Assembly (NCBI GenBank): GCA_023450935.1 | Contig: JAEXGH010000012.1 | Span: forward strand, 1 to 64,000 | Direction of reading: 5' to 3' | Source: Verrucomicrobiota bacterium | Lineage (GTDB): Bacteria > Verrucomicrobiota > Verrucomicrobiia > Opitutales > Intestinicryptomonadaceae | Length of the DNA: 64,000 nt | In this document: one piece after another, positions 18,607-27,949 of the stretch | How the letters are laid out: each line of letters opens with the position of its first letter | Position numbering within the stretch: position 1 is the stretch's first letter | Program-made: the position numbers and the translations under genes | The notes under the pieces: generated by a model | Told to the model about the DNA's origin: nothing | Database searches by the model: none | The model's input: the letters and a program-made list of their open reading frames with translations, nothing else

Positions 18607-18635
18607 TTTCTATGCGCGCCCGAAAGGCGTGTCAA
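18607..18635 (-). promoter_or_regulatory. Consensus-like sigma-70 promoter for rhaB
   Basis: On the reverse strand TTGACA (perfect -35, 18630-18635), a 17-base spacer and TAGAAA (-10, 18607-18612) lie about 43 bases upstream of the rhaB ATG. No clear operator is visible around it. Confidence 0.6.
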
Positions 18636-18748
18636 CCACATTTGCCGAAAAAAACGCCGATAACGGAACGCGAAACCGCATTGCAACGCGCTCGCAACCA
18701 CACCCGCCGCCCTTCCGACGCCGCGCCCGCCGAACGAACCGCCGCGAA

Positions 18749-19414
18749 TCAGGCGAGAACTTTGTCGAGCATTTCGAGCATAGCCGCGAGGATTTTCTCC
18801 GACTCCTCCGCGCCTATGCTTTGCCACCCCATCGAAAGCGCGAAGGAATCAGGCACAAGGTCGAGGCGCATCATCGTTCCCAACATAATAACGCCAATCG
18901 TTCCCGCGACTTCGTCGCCGATTTTGTCGCCCATTACCATTTTCACGCAGTCGCGGAAAAGCGCATCGTTTTTCTTGATAAGGCGCGAATAGACCTGCAT
19001 AAACAGCGGAGTTTTGTTTATCTCCTCGCGGATTAAAATGGAGAATATGTATTTGTGGATGTCGTTCCCCCTCTTCGGGGAGCGCACGCGCCAAGAGATA
19101 TAGTCTTTCAGCAACGCCGCGGCTTCGAGTTTGGAGGGATTTAACATTAGGGCTTCATGGCGGTCGAAGTAGACTTTAACAAGCCCTTCGAAGTAGTCGA
19201 TAATCTGGGTTATCAGCTCCGCGTAAAGCCCGTCTTTGCCTTTGAAATAGTAGCTTATGGCCGCTATGTTCACGCCCGCGCGCCGCGCGATGTCGCGGGT
19301 GCCGACACTTTTTACGGGAGCGTCGGCAAATTCAATCAACGCGGCTACGAGAATCTTCGACGGAGTGTCAAGCTCTTCGCCGCCGCAGTATTTCTCCAAA
19401 AAATTTGTTTCCAC
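18749..19414 (-). CDS. TetR-family transcriptional regulator (CecR-like)
   Basis: A 221-aa repressor-type protein. The N-terminal DNA-binding domain (about residues 18-65) has the helix-turn-helix TRDIARRAGVNIAAISYYF followed by KGKDGLYAELI, typical of TetR proteins; the rest is an all-helical ligand-binding domain that resembles the CecR/YbiH subgroup (TetR_C, DUF1956 type). It is the last gene of the efflux operon, 19 bases after the outer-membrane factor, so it probably represses its own operon. The best operator candidate is the 20-base palindrome in front of the first gene of the operon at 25.3 kb. The inducer is unknown. Confidence 0.85.
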   Translation of the reverse strand: METNFLEKYCGGEELDTPSKILVAALIEFADAPVKSVGTRDIARRAGVNIAAISYYFKGKDGLYAELITQIIDYFEGLVKVYFDRHEALMLNPSKLEAAALLKDYISWRVRSPKRGNDIHKYIFSILIREEINKTPLFMQVYSRLIKKNDALFRDCVKMVMGDKIGDEVAGTIGVIMLGTMMRLDLVPDSFALSMGWQSIGAEESEKILAAMLEMLDKVLA

Positions 19415-19433
19415 GTCCGTCTCCGAAGTTGCG

Positions 19434-20927
19434 TTAATACCGCGGCAGAATGTCGTGCTGGCCGAAGTCGTCGCCTACGTTTCTGCCCGCGCTGTCGGTT
19501 GCGCTTTCCGGAAACTCCGTTTTCCAACCGCCGCCGAGCGACTGTATCAGCGAAACGCACGCCGCGAACTGTTCGCCGTGAAGGACAATCAGCTGGCGTT
19601 CGTTTGTCAAATGGATTCTCTGGGCGTCGCTTACGGAGAAGTAGTCGGTATAGCCTTCGTCGTATTGAACGCGCGTCATCTTCTGGACATCGGCGGAGGC
19701 TTTTACGACCTCGCCGAATTCGCGGTATTCGTCCGCCATATACTTGATGTTGACAAGCGCGTCCTCGACTTCCTTGACTGCCGAAATGACGGTTGAGCGG
19801 TATTTTTCAAGCGTCTCCTTGTGCGCCGCCAACGCCACGCGCTTTTGGGCTATGTTTCTGCCCGCCTCGAAAATCGGAATGTAAATTTGCGGGCTTATAC
19901 CCCATGCGAAGCTGCCCGAATTTATGAGTTTTTCTATTTTCTGGGCGTTCAAATCGGTGTTGGCGGTGAGCGAAACCGTCGGATAGAAAGCCGCCTGCGC
20001 CGCGCCGATTCTTGCGTTCGCCGCGTATACTTCGCGCTCGGCGGCGGCTATGTCGGGACGGCGTTCGAGCAGCTGCGAGGGCACTGCCTGCGGCATTTTC
20101 GGAAGTTCCTTTGCTATCGGCTCGAACTTCACGCCCAATTCCGCGGGGCTTGAGCCCAAAAGCAATGCAAGCGCGTTTTCCGCCAACAGCTCCTGACGGC
20201 GAACCGACGCCAACTGCGCTGCCGCCTCGTGTTCCTGCTGGATTGCGCGCTTTAAGTCGATATTCGTGGAATAGTCCATCGCTACGCGGCGTTTGACAAG
20301 CGCGGTGTCTTCCTTGCGGACTTCATACGTGCGCTCCAGAACCTCGATTTCCGCCTTCAGGCTGCGGATTGCAAAATACGTTTTGGCGACGTTCGCCTGC
20401 AGATTCAACATAAGCGACCTGTATGCGCAAAGAGTCGCCTGCGCCGTTGCGACGTCGGAATCAAGCAGGCTGCGGACGCGGCCGAACAAGTCCAAGTCCC
20501 AAGAAATGCCGAAGCCCGCAACCCAGTTGTCGTATTCACCCATGTAGATTACCGAGTGCCTCGACATTCCCTTGCGCGCGAACGACGCGTGGCCGTCGAG
20601 CTGCGGATACAGCTGGCTTTTGTCCATCAAAGCGGCCTCCCGAGCCTGTTCTACGCGGTAGTATGCCGACGCTAAGTCGGGGTTGTTTTCGGCGCAGCGC
20701 GCAAGAAGCTTGTCCAAAACGGCGTCGTTGAAAATCTTCCACCAGTCGCCTTTGTCGAGCGAATCGGCGGGGACGGCGTCTTTCCACGCGCCGCCGTCGC
20801 GCGCAAACTGTTGCGCCGTGAGCGTCTCGGGCAGCTTGACCGCCTTCGACGCCTCCTCGTAGTCGGGGCCTACCATGCAGCCCGAAAGCAAAGCCGCCGT
20901 TGTTGCGAAAATGTAAATCCTCTTCAT
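19434..20927 (-). CDS. RND efflux outer-membrane factor (NodT/OprM family lipoprotein)
   Basis: A 497-aa outer-membrane channel subunit. The N-terminal signal ends in a lipobox (LLSGC, Cys16 or so), followed by MVGPDYE, the hallmark start of the NodT/OprM family. Two outer-membrane-efflux repeats follow, with the conserved PELLERRPDIAAAE-type segment (here SQLLERRPDIAAAEREVYA) and NARIGAAQAAFYPTVSLTA. It forms the trimeric exit duct for the pump encoded immediately upstream on the same strand (two bases between stop and start). The export substrate cannot be inferred. Confidence 0.9.
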   Translation of the reverse strand: MKRIYIFATTAALLSGCMVGPDYEEASKAVKLPETLTAQQFARDGGAWKDAVPADSLDKGDWWKIFNDAVLDKLLARCAENNPDLASAYYRVEQAREAALMDKSQLYPQLDGHASFARKGMSRHSVIYMGEYDNWVAGFGISWDLDLFGRVRSLLDSDVATAQATLCAYRSLMLNLQANVAKTYFAIRSLKAEIEVLERTYEVRKEDTALVKRRVAMDYSTNIDLKRAIQQEHEAAAQLASVRRQELLAENALALLLGSSPAELGVKFEPIAKELPKMPQAVPSQLLERRPDIAAAEREVYAANARIGAAQAAFYPTVSLTANTDLNAQKIEKLINSGSFAWGISPQIYIPIFEAGRNIAQKRVALAAHKETLEKYRSTVISAVKEVEDALVNIKYMADEYREFGEVVKASADVQKMTRVQYDEGYTDYFSVSDAQRIHLTNERQLIVLHGEQFAACVSLIQSLGGGWKTEFPESATDSAGRNVGDDFGQHDILPRY

Positions 20928-20929
20928 TG

Positions 20930-23900
20930 TTATTCCTTAATTGAGGGCTTGTAGTTGCGTCTGATGACGTAGAAGAAAACGGGGGTGAAAATCAAACCCA
21001 TCAACGTTACGCCCAACATTCCATACATAACCGCCGTGCCCAGCGGCTGGCGCAATTCCGAACCCGAAGTGAGCGAAAACGCCAGCGGCACAACGCCCAA
21101 AATGAACGCAAACGACGTCATCAAAATCGGGCGGAGCCTGTTCTGCGAAGCGTGCGAAACCGCGCTTACGATTTCCTCGCCATTCTCCTGACGCTGCTTT
21201 GCAAACTCCACAATCAAAATGGCGTTTTTGCAGGCAAGACCGATGAGAACGACCATTCCGATTTGCGTCATCAGGTTGTTGTCCAGCCCGCGCGCTTCAA
21301 TGCCCAGCAATGCGAAAAGCAGAACGAGCGGAACAATCAGAATGATTGTAAGCGGCAGCGTCCAGCTTTCGTAGAGCGCGGCGAGAATCAGGAACACGAA
21401 CACCACGCACAAAGCGAATATGATAATCGACGTGTTGCCGACAAGTTTTTCCTGATACGCCAAGTCCGTCCATTCCATGCCCATGCCCGACGGCAGAAGC
21501 TCGCGCGCGGTCTTTTCTATAACCGCCATCGCCTCGCCCGTGCTGTAGCCTTCTCCCAAGTTGCCCATGATTTCGGCGGCGGGATAGAGGTTGTAGCGGT
21601 TTACCGTGTCGGGTCCGATTATGCGGCGGATATTCGCCACAGAGCCGAGCGGAACGTTGTCGCCCTCCACGTTCTGAACCTTGAGGTTGTAGATGTCGGG
21701 AATGTCGGTTCTGTTCGAACCCTCCGCCTGAACGGAAACGCGGTAGACGCGGTTGAGCAGGTTGAAGTCGTTTACGTAAACAGAGCCCAAGTTATACTGC
21801 ATTGTCTCGAAAATGGAGCTGATGGGGACGTTGAGTTTCTGCGCGCGCTCGCGGTCTATATCGACGTAGAGCTGGGGAGTGGAAATGCGGTATGTTGTGA
21901 ACGCGAGCGAAACTTCGGGGTTCTTCGTCATCGCCTCGTAGGCAATCATGCGCGTGTATTTTTCCACATCGGCTATTCCCCTGCCCGTTCTGTCCTGAAC
22001 GTAGCATTTGAAGTCGCCGCCCATTCCGATACCGTTGACGGCGGGAGGCGTGAGCACGAACGAGTTGGATTCGGGCACGCCCTTTTTCAGAGCCATATAC
22101 GCCTGCCCCAAAATGGAGTCGAGCGTGATTCCCTTTTGGACGCGCTCTTCCTTGGGGCGGAGGCGCACGAACATCGCGCCCGCATTGCTGACTTTTGTGA
22201 ACGTCGCGCCGCTTACGCCCGCGATTGTCGTCACGTCCTGCACGCCGTCGATTTTCGAAAGAACCTCCAAGCCCTTGTCAACCGCCTTTTTGGTGTGCTC
22301 AAGCGTCACGCCGTCGGGCAGCTGCATTGCGCCGAAGATGTAGCCGTTGTCCTGTTTGGGAATGAACCCTTTGGGCACTACTTGGAACTGGTAGCCCGTG
22401 AATAAAAGCAGCCCGACATACAGGAACAAAAGCATGAACGAAAACCTCAATATCCTGCGGACGAAATTTCCGTATTTTTCGGAAGTCCAGAAGAAGCATT
22501 TGTTGAATCCCCTGAAGAACCAGCCGAAACAGAAATTCCAGAGCCTTGTAAACCAGTCCTCGCGCTCGCGTTTCTTCATCAAAATAGCGCAAAGCGCGGG
22601 CGAAAGCGTTAGCGATACCACCGCCGAAATTATTGTGGAGGCCGCAATCGTAAGCGCGAACTGGCGGTAGAACTGCCCCGAAATGCCGTCGATAAACGCC
22701 GTCGGCACGAACACCGCGCTGAGCACGAACGCTATTGCAATCAGCGCGCCCTGCACTTGGCTCATCGCCTTTTTAGTGGCTTCGCGGGCGTCGAGACCGT
22801 CGCGCATATTGCGCTCCACGTTTTCGACAACGACGATTGCGTCGTCAACGACAATGCCGATTGCAAGCACCAACCCGAACAGCGAAAGGTTGTTTATCGA
22901 AAAGCCGAACAACAGCATGAAAAAGAACGTCCCCACAAGCGAAACGGGAATCGCGAAAATCGGGATAATCGCCGCGCGCCAATTCTGCAAAAATACCATC
23001 ATCACCAAAACGACAAGCAAAATAGCCTCGTAAATAGTGTGGTAGACGGCGTTGATTGAATTTTCAATGTATTCGGTGTTGTCGAGCGAAATATTGTAGT
23101 CAACCCCCACGGGGAACTCCTTTTTCATTTCCGCCAAAAGCGCGCGCAATTTCTGCGCGGTTTCGAGGGCGTTCGAACCGGGGAGCTGGTATGCCGCCAT
23201 TGTGACGCAGTCGCTGCCGTTGAGCTTGGACTCGTCGGAATAAGTGTATGCGCCAAGCTCCACGCGAGCGATGTCCTTCAGGCGCACTATGCGGCCGTCC
23301 CTGTCGTATTTGACTACTATATTGCCGAATTCCTCGGGCGAGGTGAGACGCCCCTGCGTATTGATTGTAAGTTCGTAGGCGGCGTCGGGATTGGCTATGG
23401 GAGCCTGATTGAGCTTGCCGGCGGCCACCTGTTTGTTCTGTTCGCGCAGGGCAGCCGCCACTTTTGAGGGCGTCATGTTGACGTGCGAAAGCTTGTCGGG
23501 GTCGAGCCAAATGCGCATTGAATATTCGCGCGCGCCGAAGATTTCTATGGAACCAACGCCGTAGACGCGCGCGAGTCTGTCCTTCATCTGCGTGATTGCG
23601 TAGTTTGTCAGATACAGCTTATCGCGCGACTTGTCGGGCGAGAGCAGGCTTATTGCAAGCAGCATATCGGGCGAACGCTTGTTGACCGTGACGCCGTATG
23701 AGCGCACTTCGTCGGGCAGGCGCGGAGTTGCTATGGCAACGCGGTTTTGAACCTGAACCTGCGCAATGTCGATGTTTGTGCCGAGCGCAAAAGTTACGGT
23801 GGTGCGCAAAGAGCCGTCGGAATTGCACTGGCTTGTCATGTAAATCATGTTTTCGACGCCGTTGATTTCCTGCTCTATGGGAGCTGCGACAGTCTCCATT

Positions 23901-24076
23901 ATGATTTCCGGAGACGCGCCCGCATACGCCGTTGACACCGAAATGCTCGGGGGCACGACGTCGGGATACTGGGCGACGGGCAGCTTGTAGTAGCCCACCA
24001 GCCCCAGCAAAACTATCACGATTGATATGACCGACGCAAAAATGGGCCGGTCGATAAAGAAGTGCGAAAACTTCAT
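20930..24076 (-). CDS. RND multidrug efflux permease (AcrB/MexB, HAE-1 family)
   Basis: A 1048-aa inner-membrane proton antiporter with the standard length and two halves of six membrane helices with large periplasmic loops. It starts with SHFFIDRPIFASVISIVIVL, as AcrB homologues do. Proton-relay residues are present: the Asp-Asp pair in IGIVVDDAIVVVENVERNM of TM4 and the lysine in IGLACKNAILIVEFAK of TM10. It lies between the fusion protein and the outer-membrane factor in one operon. HAE-1 pumps export hydrophobic and amphiphilic compounds such as bile salts and dyes; the exact range cannot be read. Confidence 0.95.
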   Translation of the reverse strand: MKFSHFFIDRPIFASVISIVIVLLGLVGYYKLPVAQYPDVVPPSISVSTAYAGASPEIIMETVAAPIEQEINGVENMIYMTSQCNSDGSLRTTVTFALGTNIDIAQVQVQNRVAIATPRLPDEVRSYGVTVNKRSPDMLLAISLLSPDKSRDKLYLTNYAITQMKDRLARVYGVGSIEIFGAREYSMRIWLDPDKLSHVNMTPSKVAAALREQNKQVAAGKLNQAPIANPDAAYELTINTQGRLTSPEEFGNIVVKYDRDGRIVRLKDIARVELGAYTYSDESKLNGSDCVTMAAYQLPGSNALETAQKLRALLAEMKKEFPVGVDYNISLDNTEYIENSINAVYHTIYEAILLVVLVMMVFLQNWRAAIIPIFAIPVSLVGTFFFMLLFGFSINNLSLFGLVLAIGIVVDDAIVVVENVERNMRDGLDAREATKKAMSQVQGALIAIAFVLSAVFVPTAFIDGISGQFYRQFALTIAASTIISAVVSLTLSPALCAILMKKREREDWFTRLWNFCFGWFFRGFNKCFFWTSEKYGNFVRRILRFSFMLLFLYVGLLLFTGYQFQVVPKGFIPKQDNGYIFGAMQLPDGVTLEHTKKAVDKGLEVLSKIDGVQDVTTIAGVSGATFTKVSNAGAMFVRLRPKEERVQKGITLDSILGQAYMALKKGVPESNSFVLTPPAVNGIGMGGDFKCYVQDRTGRGIADVEKYTRMIAYEAMTKNPEVSLAFTTYRISTPQLYVDIDRERAQKLNVPISSIFETMQYNLGSVYVNDFNLLNRVYRVSVQAEGSNRTDIPDIYNLKVQNVEGDNVPLGSVANIRRIIGPDTVNRYNLYPAAEIMGNLGEGYSTGEAMAVIEKTARELLPSGMGMEWTDLAYQEKLVGNTSIIIFALCVVFVFLILAALYESWTLPLTIILIVPLVLLFALLGIEARGLDNNLMTQIGMVVLIGLACKNAILIVEFAKQRQENGEEIVSAVSHASQNRLRPILMTSFAFILGVVPLAFSLTSGSELRQPLGTAVMYGMLGVTLMGLIFTPVFFYVIRRNYKPSIKE

Positions 24077-24094
24077 TTTGCGTTTCCTCCAAAA

Positions 24095-25228
24095 CTATTC
24101 GGCGTCCATTTTCGAGGCAATCGGATTGACCGTCCTGCCCGCAACCGCCACGTGCAGCCCCTTGACGACAACGCGATCGGATTTGTCCAGACCACCTTCG
24201 ACAATTCTGAACTTCCCCACAAGCGCGCCTATTTTAAGCGGCCTGTAAACAACCTTGTTGTCGGCGTCCACAACCATTACATAGCGGTTGATTAAGTCGG
24301 TGCCTATAACGTCTTCGCGCACGAGCATTGCGTTTGCGTCTTCGCCCACTTTCATTTTGAGCTTGCCGAACATGCCCGCCTTGAGAATGTCGGAGGGATT
24401 TGCAATGTCGGCGCGCATTGTAAGGCTCGACGTGGAACGCCCCATTTTGTTGTCGAAATACGTTACCTTGCCGTCGAAGACTTTGGAGGAATCCGACATA
24501 AGGCGAAGCTTGGCGTCGGGACCGAGAAGCTTCTTCTGGTCGATTTTTCTGAAAAGCCCGAGTTTTTCGTATCTGATGATGTCGTGCTCGCTGGCCTCGA
24601 AATACGCCTGAACAACGTCGCTTTTGACGATTGACGTAAGCAGGGTTGAGTTGGCGGTTACCAAGTTGCCCGCGTCTATCTGCGTTTCGCTAACCCTTCC
24701 CGAAATGGGGGCTTTGATGTGCGTGAACTCCAGATTCAGCTCGGCGTCGCGCAACTGTGCCTTGGCATTTGCAAGAGCCGCCTTTGCCGAAAGCACTTCG
24801 GCGTTGCGGGTTTCGTAGACTTCCTTGGAAACGACAGTTGCCTTATACATTCCCTCCGCGCGCGAAAGGTTGCTTTTTGCCAACGCCAAACGCGCCTCGA
24901 CCTCGGCAATGCGTGCTTTCGCCGCCGCGACAGCCGCCTCATACGGGCGCGGGTCTATCACGAAAAGCAGGTCGCCCTCTTTGACCATCTGCCCCTCGGC
25001 GAAATTCACCCTTTCCAGATATCCCGACACGCGCGCGCGGACATCGACCGATTTTATGGAGTCGATTCTCGCGGTAAATTCGTCCCAAAGCTCTATTGGC
25101 TTGACGATGGGGTTCGCCACATAGACGTCGTCGGGGGCTGCCGCGCGCGCCTGATTCGACTTTTTGGAGCAGCCCGCAAAAAGCGCGGCGGCTATTAACA
25201 TTGCCGTTAGTGTCATTGTCTTTTTCAT
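24095..25228 (-). CDS. RND efflux periplasmic adaptor (membrane fusion protein)
   Basis: A 377-aa lipoprotein adaptor linking the pump to its outer-membrane channel. The signal peptide ends with the lipobox LFAGCSKKS (Cys near residue 20). The barrel-sandwich motif VRARVSGYLERVNFAEGQMV and its partner FTHIKAPISGRVSE frame an alpha-helical hairpin rich in AKARIAEVEARLALAK repeats, as in AcrA/MexA. It is the first gene of the operon MFP-RND-OMF-TetR. A palindromic operator candidate and a promoter region lie in the 237 bases before it. Confidence 0.92.
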   Translation of the reverse strand: MKKTMTLTAMLIAAALFAGCSKKSNQARAAAPDDVYVANPIVKPIELWDEFTARIDSIKSVDVRARVSGYLERVNFAEGQMVKEGDLLFVIDPRPYEAAVAAAKARIAEVEARLALAKSNLSRAEGMYKATVVSKEVYETRNAEVLSAKAALANAKAQLRDAELNLEFTHIKAPISGRVSETQIDAGNLVTANSTLLTSIVKSDVVQAYFEASEHDIIRYEKLGLFRKIDQKKLLGPDAKLRLMSDSSKVFDGKVTYFDNKMGRSTSSLTMRADIANPSDILKAGMFGKLKMKVGEDANAMLVREDVIGTDLINRYVMVVDADNKVVYRPLKIGALVGKFRIVEGGLDKSDRVVVKGLHVAVAGRTVNPIASKMDAE

Positions 25229-25313
25229 AAATTTTCAGAGTAGTTGCCACCTGCGGCTGAGCTGCCCAGCCCGACATGCGGATTGTTTTAGGTATTTCGA
25301 GTTTAATCAATGG

Positions 25314-25333
25314 ATTTAATCATTTGATTAAAT
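25314..25333. promoter_or_regulatory. Palindromic operator candidate of the efflux operon
   Basis: ATTTAATCA and TGATTAAAT form perfect 9-base inverted arms around a TT centre. A further half-site (TTTAATCA) occurs at 25302-25309. The site lies about 85 bases before the adaptor start and about 130 before the divergent secreted protein, where a TetR dimer could repress the pump operon and possibly the other gene. Confidence 0.55.
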
Positions 25334-25364
25334 CTTTTGATTGCAAGCAAAATTTTCTTTTTTC

Positions 25365-25392
25365 TTGACTATCCTATCCTATCTAGTAGAAT
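25365..25392 (+). promoter_or_regulatory. Putative promoter of the large secreted protein
   Basis: TTGACT (25365-25370), a 16-base spacer and TAGAAT (25387-25392) lie 73 bases before the ATG; a strong purine-rich ribosome site (GGGAGGG near 25448) follows. The -35 box is about 30 bases from the palindrome assigned to the efflux operon. Confidence 0.5.
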
Positions 25393-25465
25393 AACACCAA
25401 CTTTTGTGGTTATCTTTGCAGCCGCGAAAAAAACAATATTATAACAAAGGGAGGGTAAAAAGGTT

Positions 25466-27271
25466 ATGAGGTTAAAAACGTTAACAATAGCAGGCATGCT
25501 TTCATTCCTTGCCGCAACGTATGCGGCTGCGGCTACCGACTCGGTAAACGTAATTACGAAATGGAAAGACGGTAAGTCAACCGAAGAAAGTATAAAGCTT
25601 GAAAAAATCGACGCCAATACCGCGCGCTTGCGCATTCCGTATAAAAAACGTTCGAGCTACAGCTGGATGCAAATCGAGCATATCGATATTGTAAATCCCG
25701 ACGCTATTGCAACGAAGGGCGAAAAGGGCTACTGGGTTCTTTCGGACGGACGAATGGGGGAATTCACCCACGACAACGGTTCGATTATCGAATCGCGCAA
25801 TCCCATGCAAATGTTCGGCTTCAAAAAGGGCGACGAAGCTTTTGCGGCGATAATCAAAGGGCTGAAATATGAATTCTCAATGATTTTGGAAGTCAAAAAC
25901 GGCGAATACAAGCTATTCCCCCGTTTTGGGATAAGTCAAATCGGAATGCCGATTTACGAAGACTTGGTAATAGATTTTGTCTACTTCAAGGGCGCGGACG
26001 CAAACTATTCTTCAATGGGGCGCGCCTACCGCGACTACCAGCTCGGCAGGGGCGAAGTAGTGCCGTTGAAGGAGAGAATCAAGAGCAATCCGCAGCTGAG
26101 GTATTCGGTCGATTCAATCGTCACCAAGTTTACAATGGCGAGTTCGATGTATGAAAGCATGTGGGGAAAATTCCGCGGGTACCACTGGAAAGACGTGGAA
26201 ACGCCCAATCCCAAAATTATCCGCAATTTCGACTCAGTCATGGACGCCATGAAGAAACTGAAATCGCTGGGCGTAGAAAAGGCGGACGTAATAGTTACGA
26301 ACTGGAATTTGCGCATAGAGGGATTTTCTCCAATCTATGGCACGGCTGCGGCGGAGCTTGGCGGAAACGCAAAATGCCGCGAATTCAACGCGCTCGGCAA
26401 AAAGCTCGGCTACCAGACAATTCCGCACATTATGCACACCGAAAACTACACGGTTTCACCCGCATTTAACAAGTCGGAACTGGCGTTGCAAAAGGACGGC
26501 TCATACATTCACTACGAAGGGCTGGGCGGCGAAGCCTACAGACCCTGCTGGCATCAAGTCTACTACAAACAAGTGCTGAAGGAATACACCGACATGCAAC
26601 AACTCGGCTTTACAAGCGGTGTCCATATAGACGTTACAACGGCGATTTCACCGTATAGATGTTTCGATATATCGCACTTCTGCACGCTCAACGATACCGC
26701 GTTTTATATGAACCAAGTGGGATTGCTTTCCGACGCATTCTTCGGCTCGTTCGGAAGCGAGGGCCCGTGCGACCAAGTGGCAAATACGTTCGACTACGCC
26801 CTCTATGTGAGCGCGTATCCGAAATATCTCGGCCGCGAATCGCCCCTGATAACGCGGCTTATCCCGATTTGGCAGATAGCCTACCACGGAATCATTTTGA
26901 GCAACCCGTTTGCCTCGACAATCGACTACAACTGCCGCACGCGCACGCAAAAATCGAGCTGGTCAACGTCGTTTACGCCCGAAACGCGCAGGCTCAAGCT
27001 ATACGAATTCGGCGGACGCCCCACATATTACTGGCATTTGAACAATGAAAAAAACTTCCCCGACGTAAAAACGGGCTACGACGAATACCAAAAATCGAAG
27101 TATCTGCAGCTCGAATTTATGGACTTCCACGACGAAATTGCACCCGACGTTTTCCTGACGCGCTATTCCGACGGAAGCGAGATTGTCACAAACTACACAA
27201 AAAAAGATTTCAAATACAAAAAAGGCGTTGTTCGCCCGATGGATTACGCGTTGTTTAAACCCGCTAAATAA
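25466..27271 (+). CDS. Large secreted protein, glycoside-hydrolase-like (possibly DUF5696-type)
   Basis: A 601-aa exported protein with an N-terminal signal peptide (cleavage likely after ATYAAAA, about residue 23). I cannot assign it firmly. The N-terminal 200 residues look beta-rich (galactose-mutarotase-like), and the middle and C-terminal part read like a TIM-barrel hydrolase: IVTNWNLRIEG, the GYQTIPHIMHTENY segment, SGVHIDVTTAISPYRCFD and FGSFGSEGPCDQ, with Asp and Glu residues in places where retaining hydrolases keep catalytic acids. This layout recalls the DUF5696 group found in carbohydrate-degrading bacteria. It has its own promoter and a strong ribosome site, and stands alone. Its substrate, probably a glycan, is inference. 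Confidence 0.6.
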   Translation: MRLKTLTIAGMLSFLAATYAAAATDSVNVITKWKDGKSTEESIKLEKIDANTARLRIPYKKRSSYSWMQIEHIDIVNPDAIATKGEKGYWVLSDGRMGEFTHDNGSIIESRNPMQMFGFKKGDEAFAAIIKGLKYEFSMILEVKNGEYKLFPRFGISQIGMPIYEDLVIDFVYFKGADANYSSMGRAYRDYQLGRGEVVPLKERIKSNPQLRYSVDSIVTKFTMASSMYESMWGKFRGYHWKDVETPNPKIIRNFDSVMDAMKKLKSLGVEKADVIVTNWNLRIEGFSPIYGTAAAELGGNAKCREFNALGKKLGYQTIPHIMHTENYTVSPAFNKSELALQKDGSYIHYEGLGGEAYRPCWHQVYYKQVLKEYTDMQQLGFTSGVHIDVTTAISPYRCFDISHFCTLNDTAFYMNQVGLLSDAFFGSFGSEGPCDQVANTFDYALYVSAYPKYLGRESPLITRLIPIWQIAYHGIILSNPFASTIDYNCRTRTQKSSWSTSFTPETRRLKLYEFGGRPTYYWHLNNEKNFPDVKTGYDEYQKSKYLQLEFMDFHDEIAPDVFLTRYSDGSEIVTNYTKKDFKYKKGVVRPMDYALFKPAK

Positions 27272-27302
27272 CGCCTCCGAACGCGAACAAAAGGCAAAAA
27301 AA

Positions 27303-27327
27303 GCCCGACGGCATTGCGCCGTCGGGC
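27303..27327 (-). terminator. Strong terminator hairpin between the secreted protein and ferritin
   Basis: A perfect 10-bp stem (GCCCGACGGC with GCCGTCGGGC) and a 5-base loop. On the reverse strand it is followed by a T run, so it ends ferritin transcription; it may also stop the converging forward gene. Confidence 0.8.
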
Positions 27328-27397
27328 CGAAACAACACAACAAACAAAAAAACGAAAGAACAGACGGAAATTCGGGTATTCTAAACGCCCGTTAATT

Positions 27398-27907
27398 CTA
27401 CTGGATATGCGGGGCGCAAAATTCGCGTTTGGCGAATTCGGCGTCCATTGCCATAAGAGCGCAACGGTTGTCGCCTATCGTGCGGAGGTTGTCGAGAATC
27501 TTCTGGAAAGTAGCCTCCTCCTCGACCTGTTCGCGCACATACCACTGTAAAAACAACGCCGAAGCCCTGTCGCGCTCGGCGTCCGCCAGGTCGCAGAGCG
27601 AGTCTATGCTGGCGGTTACAAATTTTTCGTGCTCAAGCGAGATTGCGAACATGTCGGCGCACGACGCCCCGTCGAACTTCGGCGCTGCAAGCGCGCCCAG
27701 CTCCACAGCCCCACCCCTTTCGATTACGTAATTGAAGAAACCCTCCGCGTGGGCGACTTCCTCGCGCGCTTGGATTTTAAACCAATTCGCAAAACCGTCT
27801 AAGCTTTTTTGGGCAAAAACCGCCGCTATTGCCGCATACAAATACGCCGAAAACAGTTCCCTGTTTATCTGCTCGTTGAAGGCGCGTTGGACATTTTTGG
27901 ATATCAT
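27398..27907 (-). CDS. ftnA: Ferritin (bacterial non-haem type)
   Basis: A 169-aa four-helix-bundle iron-storage protein. The ferroxidase ligands are visible: the glutamate in NEQINRELFSAYLY, the EEVAHAEGFF segment (ExxH), and a later glutamate and glutamine in WYVREQVEEEATF. Length and order match bacterial FtnA. It stores iron as ferric mineral and limits oxidative damage. It is followed by a strong terminator and preceded, 42 bases upstream on the same strand, by the histidine decarboxylase gene, but the two functions are not obviously linked. Confidence 0.92.
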   Translation of the reverse strand: MISKNVQRAFNEQINRELFSAYLYAAIAAVFAQKSLDGFANWFKIQAREEVAHAEGFFNYVIERGGAVELGALAAPKFDGASCADMFAISLEHEKFVTASIDSLCDLADAERDRASALFLQWYVREQVEEEATFQKILDNLRTIGDNRCALMAMDAEFAKREFCAPHIQ

Positions 27908-27949
27908 ATAAAACCTTTCGACACGCCTATCGAAAAAAATACGGCGCGT

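Noticed and set aside
21152..22405. Forward open frame of 417 codons opposite the RND permease
   Set aside because: Shadow of the conserved AcrB-like gene; His/Arg/Glu-rich translation typical of antisense frames in this genome.
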